Below, in pieces: positions 52,235 through 59,767 of a stretch of 64,000 nucleotides of DNA. The DNA is from UBA2137 sp050251555 (GTDB taxonomy: Bacteria > Pseudomonadota > Alphaproteobacteria > Micavibrionales > Micavibrionaceae), in assembly GCA_050251555.1 (NCBI GenBank), contig JBFWMN010000004.1:1-64000 (forward strand), read 5' to 3'. A model generated the notes under the pieces. It made no database searches. It saw only the letters and a list, made by a program, of their open reading frames with translations, and was not told the origin of the DNA. How positions within the stretch are numbered: the stretch's first letter is position 1; every line of letters begins with the position of its first letter. The position numbers and the translations under genes were made by a program.

Positions 52235-52270
52235 AAGCCGCTTCTTCAATAAAAAAGATGCGGCTTTTTT
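52235..52270 (+). terminator. rho-independent terminator of rpsU
   Basis: Stem AAGCCGC (52,235-52,241) with GCGGCTT (52,260-52,266), an inner TCTT/AAGA pairing and six T residues. Confidence 0.85.
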
Positions 52271-52297
52271 GTTTATAAATTTGGTATAATGGACAAG

Positions 52298-52942
52298 ATG
52301 AGCGAGACGAAAAAAGGCGCGCCGCCCTGCGGACTGTATCTGGATATCCCTTCCGACAAATCCTTAAGCGATTTGATCCTGCCTGTTAGGCAGGCGATTT
52401 TTGCCATTAATCAGGGTATTTACGAGAAGAACGCCCATATTTTGGCCTATCGCCTTTCGGACAAAAACCATGAAGCCCGCGTCATTGCCGAGACCCTTTC
52501 TGTGGTGGTGAAAGCAGGCGGCATGATCATGCTGATCCATGATGATGCAGCACTTGCCAAAGAGATTGGCGCCGAAGGCGTGATCCTTTCCGATATCACG
52601 CGCGCCGATGAAGCACGCTCCATTCTGGGAGAAGACGCCATTATCATCACCCCCTACAAAGACGAGCAGCCTGACCTTTATGACGCGGCGCTGTTAGGCG
52701 ATCCTGCCCGTCTGCCGCAAGTTGCCGATATCCTGAAATTTTCGATCCGTCATCCGGGCGATCTGTGTCTGGTGCTAGGGCCTGCAACGCCTGAAAACTG
52801 CGCTGGCTTTGTCAGTGCTGGTGCGTCTTTTCTGGATGCGTCACGTCATGTCTGGCATCACCCGAAAGGGCCGATGCAAGGTGTCGTGAATTTCATGGCA
52901 GCAATTGATGCGGCATTGGATCAGCCGCGCAAGCTGAATTAA
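52298..52942 (+). CDS. thiamine-phosphate synthase-like TIM-barrel protein
   Basis: A 214-residue protein with a ThiE/TenI-like barrel: strands LYLDIP, HILAYRL, GMIMLIHDDAALAKEIGAEG VIL, AIIITPY, LCLVLGPATPENCAGFVSAG ASFLDA. The HDD-AALAKEIGAEGVIL element corresponds to the ND-x-x-LA-x-x-x-GADGVHLG motif of ThiE, but the usual GQED and TxT phosphate-site residues are not evident, so thiamine synthesis is doubtful. The ATG at 52,289 lies inside a TATAAT hexamer (52,285-52,290), so the ATG at 52,298, without SD, may be a leaderless start. Stop abuts the convergent MATE gene. Confidence 0.6.
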   Translation: MSETKKGAPPCGLYLDIPSDKSLSDLILPVRQAIFAINQGIYEKNAHILAYRLSDKNHEARVIAETLSVVVKAGGMIMLIHDDAALAKEIGAEGVILSDITRADEARSILGEDAIIITPYKDEQPDLYDAALLGDPARLPQVADILKFSIRHPGDLCLVLGPATPENCAGFVSAGASFLDASRHVWHHPKGPMQGVVNFMAAIDAALDQPRKLN

Positions 52943-54340
52943 TCAGGCGGCAGAGGCCGGACAATCCTTTTTAACGTTGTGCCAGCTCCAGAAATGGAAG
53001 AAGAGGCCTGCCGTTATATTGACGAGGGCCATTGCCCCAAAAAGGCCGTACATCCCGCCAAATTTCGCCCCGATATAAATGGCGGGCAACATCAACACGA
53101 CAAGTTTCGTGACAATCATAATGAAAGAGCGCTTGGGTTGCCCCATCGCGTTAAAGGCCGACGACCACCCCGTCACAAGGTTTGAAAACGCATAGGTAAA
53201 CGGCACGACCCAGAAAAAGAGTTGGGCGATCATCACGACTTCGCTGTCATCGGAAAAGAGCCGTGCGATATCGGCACCATAAAGGCCGAGAACAAGCGCC
53301 AGAAGTAACGACCACTGCACGTTAAAGCGAATGACGAGCTTAAGCGTTTGATAGACGCGGTCGAATTTCTTCGCACCAAAATTCTGACCGATCACAGGGG
53401 CCATCCCTGTGGCGAGAGCCATCAGCACAATAAAGGCGAAGGCTTCGACACGTAAGACCACACCGTAGGCGGCGACCGCTTCTTTGGAAATAGCCGCGAG
53501 TAACGCAATCACGACGGCATTGACCATCGGTTGAATGGATTGTGTCAGTCCGACAGGCACCGCAATGACCAGCAGCTTTTTCGCTGTGTCGCCAAACGCG
53601 GTTAAATCCTTAATCCATTTGAATTTCAGATAATGTTTATGACGCGCAAGAATATAAAGCCCCGCAATTGCCGCACAGGAATTGCCAATCACGGTTGCCA
53701 GCGCCGCCCCCTGAATTTCCATGCGCGGGAAACCGAACAATCCGAAAATCAGGATCGGATCAAGAATGACATTCACCAGCGCCGCCACAGTCATAATAAT
53801 AGCGGGCACTGTTGTGTCGCCGCTGGCGCGTAACGCCGAATTACCGACCATCGGCAGCGAGATGACGGCAGAGCCCGCAAACCAGATCAGCATGTAATCA
53901 TGAATAAGCGGAATAAAATCGTCAGGGGCGCCCATCAGTCGAAAAAGCGGATCATGTAACGTAATTCCGACCAGTGAAATCACAGCCGCCACACCGCAGG
54001 TCAGGATGATCCCGTGCGTGACAATACGGCACAACCCGTCCTGATCGCCCTCGCCGATACGCCGCGCCACCACGGACGACATGGCAATGCCCATGGCAAT
54101 GGTGAGGGACAAAATTGCGTAAGTGACGGGAAAGGTAAAAGATACAGCCGCCAGCGCATCCGTGCCCAGTCGCGCGATAAAATACATATCAACGAGCTGG
54201 AAGCTGATAATCACTGCAATACCCCAGATCATCGGCAATGTCAGGCGCACGAGATGGCGCGTCAACGAGCCTTCCCGCAAATTGCCTTTTTGGGCATAAG
54301 AGGGCGGAAGCTTGTATTCTTGTGATGCGGATTGTGTCAT
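52943..54340 (-). CDS. MATE family efflux protein
   Basis: A 465-residue polytopic exporter with about 12 membrane segments. GSLTRHLVRLTLPMIWGIAV and LVDMYFIARLGTDALAAVSF (segment 1-2, the MATE hallmark) begin it; GMAPVIGQNFGAKKFDRVYQ is the symmetry-related motif in the second half. MATE proteins export cationic drugs or, in some cases, lipids, with H+ or Na+ gradients. ATG at 54,340 is preferred to a TTG at 54,379. Divergent from a glycosyltransferase gene. Confidence 0.88.
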   Translation of the reverse strand: MTQSASQEYKLPPSYAQKGNLREGSLTRHLVRLTLPMIWGIAVIISFQLVDMYFIARLGTDALAAVSFTFPVTYAILSLTIAMGIAMSSVVARRIGEGDQDGLCRIVTHGIILTCGVAAVISLVGITLHDPLFRLMGAPDDFIPLIHDYMLIWFAGSAVISLPMVGNSALRASGDTTVPAIIMTVAALVNVILDPILIFGLFGFPRMEIQGAALATVIGNSCAAIAGLYILARHKHYLKFKWIKDLTAFGDTAKKLLVIAVPVGLTQSIQPMVNAVVIALLAAISKEAVAAYGVVLRVEAFAFIVLMALATGMAPVIGQNFGAKKFDRVYQTLKLVIRFNVQWSLLLALVLGLYGADIARLFSDDSEVVMIAQLFFWVVPFTYAFSNLVTGWSSAFNAMGQPKRSFIMIVTKLVVLMLPAIYIGAKFGGMYGLFGAMALVNITAGLFFHFWSWHNVKKDCPASAA

Positions 54341-54430
54341 GTGCGTAAAAGACTTATGCTTTTTGGGTGGAGAGAGCAATCCCCACAGCCGTCAAAACAC
54401 GTTTTCCCTGTTGAGAAACACCATAAGCCG

Positions 54431-55645
54431 ATGAAAGTCGTTTACGCCCACGATAATGTCTATATCTCCCATGAAGGGGCTGTCTATTCTGCGGGCCAGT
54501 TCGCCTACAGCTATTGGTCGCCCTATCTGGAGGCATTCGGCAAATTGACAGTCATCGGGCGTATGCGCGAATTAAAGACAGGTGAGGATTTAAGCAAATT
54601 CCAGCGGGCCGACGGCGACAATGTCGAAATCTTAGGCGCACCCGACATGAATTCGCCGCTTAAACTTTTGCGCAATCGCGACAAAGTCGAATTGATGATC
54701 GCGATGCTGCTGCAAGATGCGGACGGTGTGATCATCCGCGCCATGAGCGAGATCGGTTGGCTTACCTATAAACAGGCCCGTCGCCAGAAATTACGGATCG
54801 CGCACGAGCTCTCGGGCTGTCCATGGGATAACACATGGCATCACGGCAGTTGGACAGCAAAATTCTATGCGCCGATACGTTGGCGACGCGCACGAAAAGT
54901 CGCCCGCAAGGCCGATGCCGTTCTCTATGTCACCAAAGAATTTTTGCCGCGCCGTTATCCTGCGGGACGTTTTGCGCTGAAAGCCATTGCCTCGAATGTG
55001 CGCATCGACCCGCCCGAAGATGCGATCTTAAAAAAACGCGTTTCGCGCATCAAGGCCGTGTTTGGTGATAAGGAAACCCCGATTACGTTCGGTCTGATTG
55101 GGCATCTGGATCACAAACTCAAAGGCATTGATGTCGCATTGAAAGCTCTCGCCGTTTACAACCAGAAAACCAAAAAGCCCTTCACATTCAAAATTCTTGG
55201 GCCAGGCAATGCCGCCCGATACGCAAAAGCCGTCAAACAGTACAAGCTGGAAGATAAGGTGAAATTCGAAGGCACACTCCCTTCGGGCGAGCCTGTTCTA
55301 AAATGGCTGGATGAGGTTGATGTTTATATGCAGCCCTCTTTTCACGAAGGGTTGCCGCGTGCGCTGATTGAAGCGTTGTCTCGCGGGGCTTTATGTTTCG
55401 GCTCGACGGCTGGCGGCATTCCCGAACTACTCCCAAAGGAGAGGCTTCACAAACCGGGCGACCATGTTAGACTTGCCACACAACTGTATGCACTTCTCGA
55501 TCAGGACGCTGAAGACCTCACCATGATTGCCAAGCGAAACTTTGCCAAAGCGCAAGACTACACGAGCGATAAGCTCGTTCCTGTGCGCCAGGCTTTCTGG
55601 AAGAATTTTGCCCGTCTGATCCAAAAGCGTGTCATCCAACCCTGA
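54431..55645 (+). CDS. GT4-type glycosyltransferase
   Basis: A 404-residue GT-B glycosyltransferase. The N-terminal domain (MKVVYAHDNVYISHEGAVYS) and the C-terminal donor domain (PITFGLIGHLDHKLKGIDVA LKAL; FKILGPGNA; VDVYMQPSFHEGLPRALIEA LSRGALCFGSTAGGIPELL) show the GT4 E-x7-E motif, here EGLPRALIE. It probably builds surface polysaccharide. ATG at 54,431 was chosen because the longer frame overlaps the divergent MATE start. Next to a sulfotransferase, so a sulfated glycan is possible. Confidence 0.85.
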   Translation: MKVVYAHDNVYISHEGAVYSAGQFAYSYWSPYLEAFGKLTVIGRMRELKTGEDLSKFQRADGDNVEILGAPDMNSPLKLLRNRDKVELMIAMLLQDADGVIIRAMSEIGWLTYKQARRQKLRIAHELSGCPWDNTWHHGSWTAKFYAPIRWRRARKVARKADAVLYVTKEFLPRRYPAGRFALKAIASNVRIDPPEDAILKKRVSRIKAVFGDKETPITFGLIGHLDHKLKGIDVALKALAVYNQKTKKPFTFKILGPGNAARYAKAVKQYKLEDKVKFEGTLPSGEPVLKWLDEVDVYMQPSFHEGLPRALIEALSRGALCFGSTAGGIPELLPKERLHKPGDHVRLATQLYALLDQDAEDLTMIAKRNFAKAQDYTSDKLVPVRQAFWKNFARLIQKRVIQP

Positions 55646-55677
55646 TCGTCGAATAAACAAAAAATACTCACCTTCTT

Positions 55678-56535
55678 ATGGCTAGCAAACGCCTGAAAAT
55701 CTTTGACCGTCCTTTTGCGCTCTCTATGGGGCCGCAACGCGCAGGGACAAGCTGGCTGGACCGGTATTTACGCACAAGAGGCGATATCTGTCTGCCCGGT
55801 GACGTCAAGGAAGTGTTCTTCTTCGATCGTGACTACGAGCGCGGGGTCGCCCACTATGCCGCGCATTTCCAGCCAGAGATCAACCACACGCTCCTCATGG
55901 AAATTTCGACAACCAGCTTTGATTTTGCCGAAGCCCCAAAACGCGTTTCCGAGGTTTTCGGGCAGGACCTCATGCTGCTTTGCCCTTTACGCCATCCTGT
56001 CACGCGCTCTTATTCGCTTTACCTCCATTATCTGCACTACGGGCTTGTCTCAGGCTCTTTGCAAGAAGCTTGCGCGCAAAACCCGCAAATCATTGAAAGT
56101 TCAAGATACGCACAGCATTTGAGCAATTGGCTTGCCCATTACCCGCTCGAGAAAATCAAAATTGTTTTTCAGGAAACGCTGGAATCCGACCAGGAAAACT
56201 ATATCAAACATGTCTGTAAGGCACTAAACCTACCTTTCAAACAAGCCCCGGAAGAAGCAAAAGAGCGTTATAATGTCACGACCTTCTCGCGCTTTGGCTT
56301 ACTGGCAGCGATTGCCCAGCATGCCGCCGACTGGTTCAGACAGCGACGTATGTACTGGATCATCAATTTTGCCAAAGCACTGGGTATGAAAAAGCTGATC
56401 TTCGGCACCGAAAAACCCGATGCTGCTAAAAACGCCATCCCGTCAACCGACAAGGCTTGGCTTGAAGACCAGTTGAAAGGCGAGGTCGAAAAGCTGGAAA
56501 CGCTTTTGGGTCGCAAAATCGTCGAGTGGGCTTAA
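55678..56535 (+). CDS. sulfotransferase family protein
   Basis: A 285-residue PAPS-dependent sulfotransferase fold. The 5'-phosphosulfate loop appears as MGPQRAGTSWLDRYLRTRGD (about 17-36), and the 3'-phosphate site as LLCPLRHPVTRSYSLYLHYL (R-x-P-x-x-R-x-x-S). The KEVFFFDR segment is common in heparan-like and lipid sulfotransferases. It lies 32 bp after the glycosyltransferase, same strand, so the two may act on one glycan or lipid. Acceptor unknown. Confidence 0.85.
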   Translation: MASKRLKIFDRPFALSMGPQRAGTSWLDRYLRTRGDICLPGDVKEVFFFDRDYERGVAHYAAHFQPEINHTLLMEISTTSFDFAEAPKRVSEVFGQDLMLLCPLRHPVTRSYSLYLHYLHYGLVSGSLQEACAQNPQIIESSRYAQHLSNWLAHYPLEKIKIVFQETLESDQENYIKHVCKALNLPFKQAPEEAKERYNVTTFSRFGLLAAIAQHAADWFRQRRMYWIINFAKALGMKKLIFGTEKPDAAKNAIPSTDKAWLEDQLKGEVEKLETLLGRKIVEWA

Positions 56536-56540
56536 AACAG

Positions 56541-56585
56541 GGAAAAGAAAAAGAAAATGGGCCAGTTCTGTTGCGAGGCCGACCC
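56541..56585 (-). terminator. terminator of ssrA
   Basis: A 7-bp stem (56,579-56,585 with 56,559-56,565, two wobble pairs), then a leftward T-rich tail (TTTTC repeated). The loop contains the strand that pairs with the acceptor piece in mature tmRNA. Confidence 0.65.
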
Positions 56586-56939
56586 ACGCCCCACCTAAGC
56601 AAAACCAATTACTCAGGGATTCTTTTGAGTTGTAGCAACTACCAAATTAGGCAGCGAGAGCTACTGGTTCAAAGTTATCGTTGGCATTTATTAGCCGTGG
56701 CCCTGTAACGAAGGAACCATCTCGAACGCCGCAAATTGCCTTTATTACGCGTGTCGATCCTGTTTCGGCCCCACAGAAAACCACGAAAAGTTGGCCTGCT
56801 CTCGACCTTGACAGTTACTCCGAATGAGCAACCGTACTTCCCGTGATTTTGTGGTGGAGCCGCCGGGCACTGCCCCCGGGTCCACGAACGTTTATTCCGC
56901 AACAGCGTGTAGCGTCATAGTGACAGGCAAGCCTGCCAC
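56566..56939 (-). ncRNA. ssrA: tmRNA, circularly permuted two-piece form
   Basis: Leftward, the acceptor piece comes first and ends in an encoded CCA (56,852). After a 79-nt spacer the coding piece starts with GGGGCCGAAACAGGATCGAC (5' G at 56,772). GGGGCCG pairs with CGGCTCC of the acceptor piece in a 7-bp acceptor stem with a G3-U pair, the alanine identity element. The tag frame at 56,685-56,650 encodes ANDNFEPVALAA and stops at 56,647. CGCAACAG (56,568-56,575) can pair with CTGTTGCG (56,898-56,905) to join the two pieces. tmRNA rescues stalled ribosomes with SmpB. The 5' and 3' ends are approximate. Confidence 0.95.
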
Positions 56940-56945
56940 AATTTC

Positions 56946-56975
56946 ATTATATAGAATGTGAGCCGAAAAGGACAA
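56946..56975 (-). promoter_or_regulatory. sigma-70 promoter of ssrA
   Basis: -35 TTGTCC (56,975-56,970), 18-nt spacer and a perfect -10 TATAAT (56,951-56,946). Predicted start near 56,939, just before the acceptor piece. Confidence 0.8.
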
Positions 56976-56995
56976 GGTTTTAAAGGTCAAAACCC

Positions 56996-57469
56996 TTAAA
57001 TCACATTGAATTCCACGCAATGGGGAATGCCGTAGCGCTGCACGGAATCAGAATAAAGAGGATCGGCACCTGAAAACATGCCGAATTGCTTATTGAAAGG
57101 GTGGTGGATGACGATGGCTCCGTTTTCAAGCAGATTGACAATCTTCTGCATTAAAGCCTCATAGCCGCGGGCGATACGGATAGTTCCGTCGAGATCACGC
57201 GTCACAAGTTTCGGAACGCCGGTCTCATCCCCGCCAAATACATCAAAGACAATCTGATGCATTGGATAATCGGGCTGATAGGCCTGCATCCCCAGTTGAA
57301 AGGCGACACCTTCCCATGTTTCGGGGATCACATCACGAAAGGCATGCAATATACCTTGATATACCTCTTCCTCCATTTCAGGGGTCAGCGCCGCGAGGTT
57401 ACACTCCATTAAGGGAGAGGCGGTTTTGCGAAAAGCATCAAGATAAACAATGGGGGCGTTTTGTGTCAT
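56996..57469 (-). CDS. hypothetical protein, unknown family
   Basis: A 157-residue soluble protein. The N-terminal part (MTQNAPIVYLDAFRKTASPL) and EEEVYQGILHAFRDVIPETW are followed by a mixed alpha/beta C-terminal part with GAIVIHHPFNKQFGMFSGAD. No signal peptide or membrane segment. I do not recognise a family. Its start lacks an SD and a TATAGA hexamer lies about 9 nt upstream, so it may be leaderless. Its 3' end lies about 21 bp before the ssrA promoter, in the same direction as ssrA. Confidence 0.6.
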   Translation of the reverse strand: MTQNAPIVYLDAFRKTASPLMECNLAALTPEMEEEVYQGILHAFRDVIPETWEGVAFQLGMQAYQPDYPMHQIVFDVFGGDETGVPKLVTRDLDGTIRIARGYEALMQKIVNLLENGAIVIHHPFNKQFGMFSGADPLYSDSVQRYGIPHCVEFNVI

Positions 57470-57625
57470 GGGCGCATTCTATAGCAAAGACTTTTCCTTA
57501 TGTAAATGGTTTTTATTGGGGAAGAGACAGGCGCGCCTCTCGCCAAACCGCTGAGAATCGGGCTAGAGTAAAAACCAAAGCCCCCTATCTATATTTATGT
57601 GTAAAGACCCAAGAGGACACGCGAA

Positions 57626-58420
57626 ATGAAGCAATATCATGATCTGATGCGCCATGTGCTGGAAAACGGCACTAAAAAAGAAGACCGCACGGGAACAGGA
57701 ACCTTGAGCGTTTTCGGCTATCAGATGCGCTTCAATCTCGAAGAAGGTTTCCCGATGGTCACCACGAAGAAGCTGCATTTAAAGTCGATCATTCATGAAT
57801 TACTGTGGTTTTTGAAAGGCTCGACCAATATCGGTTACCTCAGCGATAACGGCGTGCGCATCTGGAATGAGTGGGCAGATGAGAATGGCGATTTAGGCCC
57901 CGTTTACGGACATCAATGGCGTTCATGGAACACGGCTGACGGGCGTCAGGTTGACCAGATCAGCAATGTTATCGAGCGCATCAAAACAAACCCAGATGAC
58001 CGTCGCCTGATTGTTTCGGCGTGGAATGTCGGCGATATTCCAAAAATGGCGCTGCCGCCTTGCCATTGTTTCTTCCAGTTTTACGTGGCTGACGGCAGAT
58101 TGTCTTGCCAGCTTTACCAGCGCAGCGCCGATATCTTCTTGGGCGTGCCGTTCAATATCGCCTCCTACGCCCTCCTCACCATGATGGTCGCGCAAGTCTG
58201 CGGTCTGAAACCCGGCGACTTCGTCCATACATTCGGTGACGCGCATCTCTACAGCAACCACTTGGAACAGGTGGAATTGCAGCTTTCCCGCACACCTTAC
58301 AAGCTGCCGGAAATGCACCTCAATCCGCATGTCAAAAACATCTTTGATTTCAAATTCGAGGATTTCGAGCTGGTCGGTTATGAATCCCATCCGCACATCA
58401 AGGGTGAGGTCGCCGTTTAA
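57626..58420 (+). CDS. thyA: thymidylate synthase ThyA
   Basis: A 264-residue enzyme, the exact family length. It makes dTMP from dUMP with methylene-tetrahydrofolate. Catalytic Cys146 is in LPPCHCFFQFYV; DRTGTGTLSVFGYQMRF, GPVYGHQWRSW, RSADIFLGVPFNIASYA and GDAHLYSNH are signature segments. AGAGGA precedes the ATG. It is followed 18 bp later by folA, which regenerates its cofactor. Confidence 0.97.
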   Translation: MKQYHDLMRHVLENGTKKEDRTGTGTLSVFGYQMRFNLEEGFPMVTTKKLHLKSIIHELLWFLKGSTNIGYLSDNGVRIWNEWADENGDLGPVYGHQWRSWNTADGRQVDQISNVIERIKTNPDDRRLIVSAWNVGDIPKMALPPCHCFFQFYVADGRLSCQLYQRSADIFLGVPFNIASYALLTMMVAQVCGLKPGDFVHTFGDAHLYSNHLEQVELQLSRTPYKLPEMHLNPHVKNIFDFKFEDFELVGYESHPHIKGEVAV

Positions 58421-58438
58421 GGCAGGTCGGGTTAAAAA

Positions 58439-58933
58439 ATGAGTGTGTCCCTCATTGTGGCGGTTTCAGCCAATGACGTGATCGGTCGTGATAATGACCT
58501 GATATGGCATATCCCTGCCGACCTCAAACATTTCAAGGAAGTCACCAGCGGTAAGACCTGCATCATGGGTCGCAAGACGTTCGAGAGCATTCTGGCCTTT
58601 TTGGGAAAACCCCTCCCCAACCGCCACACAGTGATTGTGTCGCGCTCAGGCTATGCTTACGAGGGAACGGATACCTGCCCCTCACTTGAAGAAGCCATTC
58701 ATTTTGCCCGCAAAAATTGCGAGGGCGAGATCATGATTACGGGGGGTGCGCAGATTTACCGCGAGGCGCTGGACAAAAATCTTGTCACACGTGCCTACAT
58801 CACACGCGTTGAAAAATCCTATGAAGGGGATGCTTTTTTTGCCTTTGACGGGAAAGGCTGGGAGCTTACCGCAGATTTGCCCCAGGAGACAGAGCCGCCA
58901 TGTCGCTTTCAGATTTGGGAGAAGGCAAGCTAA
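58439..58933 (+). CDS. folA: dihydrofolate reductase FolA
   Basis: A 164-residue enzyme that reduces dihydrofolate formed by ThyA. SLIVAVSANDVIGRDNDLIW HIPADLKHFKEVTSGKTCIM GRKTFESI contains the substrate and NADPH sites; IMITGGAQIYREAL and DAFFAF complete the fold. thyA-folA pairing is common. The last 68 bp overlap the 3' end of an opposing ORF at 58,866. Confidence 0.95.
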   Translation: MSVSLIVAVSANDVIGRDNDLIWHIPADLKHFKEVTSGKTCIMGRKTFESILAFLGKPLPNRHTVIVSRSGYAYEGTDTCPSLEEAIHFARKNCEGEIMITGGAQIYREALDKNLVTRAYITRVEKSYEGDAFFAFDGKGWELTADLPQETEPPCRFQIWEKAS

Positions 58934-59339
58934 AGCCTACATCTCCTGTCACCTCATCACCGCCAAGATCTTCGGCGTCTTCTTCACACTCCTGTTTTGG
59001 CGCAACATAGCGAAATCCGATATCGGCAAGCGTGTCTTTCACATCTTCTGCCAATTGCGGCGTATGGGCCTCAAGATAGGGAAGCACTTCGACAAAGGAG
59101 CGTGCCAGACGGATCGCGCCGTTTTCTTTCCGATCAAATGCACGTTTATAGGCGGCATCGGTCTGCTTTTCACCCGCCATCGCCAGACGCTGGTTAAAAT
59201 CGGGAACGGCAATGACAAAATCGACCATATTGTCATGCAAATCCTGACCAAGCGGCGAGAAGCGCATTTGCCCTTGTGCGTTCTTACAAACTGCTGCTGA
59301 AAAAATCTCTGTTGCCAGAGATTTGAGACCTTTGGACAA
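58866..59339 (-). CDS. hypothetical protein, overlapping folA
   Basis: A 157-residue acidic soluble protein without a recognised family (SKGLKSLATEIFSAAVCKNA, later RLARSFVEVLPYLEAHTPQL AEDVKDTLADIG). The start is a TTG at 59,339 with a strong GGGGGG leader 6 nt upstream. Its last 22 codons run antisense to folA, a long convergent overlap; that part (PSPKSESDMAALSPGANLR) looks low in structure, so the C-terminus may be shorter in relatives. A Fur-box-like site lies about 90 bp upstream, shared with the divergent gene at 59,498. Confidence 0.55.
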   Translation of the reverse strand: MSKGLKSLATEIFSAAVCKNAQGQMRFSPLGQDLHDNMVDFVIAVPDFNQRLAMAGEKQTDAAYKRAFDRKENGAIRLARSFVEVLPYLEAHTPQLAEDVKDTLADIGFRYVAPKQECEEDAEDLGGDEVTGDVGFSLPSPKSESDMAALSPGANLR

Positions 59340-59425
59340 GTTGCCCCCCTGCTTTTCATTATGATTTACAAAAAACGTAACTTTATTTTATGAAAAAGTC
59401 AATTATTTCCCGCGAAAAACGCAAT

Positions 59426-59440
59426 TGACAATCATTCTCA
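59426..59440. promoter_or_regulatory. Fur-box-like operator
   Basis: TGACAATCATTCTCA matches 12 of 14 defined positions of the 7-1-7 Fur consensus TGATAATNATTATCA. It overlaps a TTGACA hexamer (59,425-59,430) with a weak -10 TAAAAG 16 nt further, pointing to the 59,498 gene. It lies between two divergent small unknown genes. Confidence 0.45.
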
Positions 59441-59497
59441 TTTAGGTAAAAGAGAGGAACAAAACAATCTGCTTAAAACCAATGGAGTGAAATCCGC

Positions 59498-59767
59498 ATG
59501 TTTATCCGAAATAGCTTCCTACCTAACATCCACGAAATTCGACTGATCCGTGATGAAGCGGCCCTTGGTCGTCTCTTTGAAACACACGCTGATCCTGAGG
59601 GCAAAATCCGTTTGGCACCCGATGAAATTCGTGGCAAAGGCCCTGCACTGGCCTATGGCGTGCAGTATGGTCAGCTTAGCTATGTAGGTGAAGAGCAAGG
59701 TCAGCTTGTCTATCAGCGTACAGCAACAGCGGACCCAAAATTTAAGCAGGAAGTCGCTCCAGCATAG
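59498..59767 (+). CDS. small hypothetical protein behind a Fur-box-like site
   Basis: An 89-residue soluble protein (MFIRNSFLPNIHEIRLIRDE ... GPALAYGVQYGQLSYVGEEQ), with a central strand-rich part. No family recognised. GGAGTG lies 10 nt before the ATG. Its last 26 bp overlap the 3' end of the opposing mrp gene. If the upstream operator is real the protein would be iron-repressed (inference). Confidence 0.55.
   Translation: MFIRNSFLPNIHEIRLIRDEAALGRLFETHADPEGKIRLAPDEIRGKGPALAYGVQYGQLSYVGEEQGQLVYQRTATADPKFKQEVAPA

Noticed and set aside
56526..56902. Short ORFs of 60-75 codons on both strands
   Set aside because: The region is fully explained by ssrA, its promoter and terminator.
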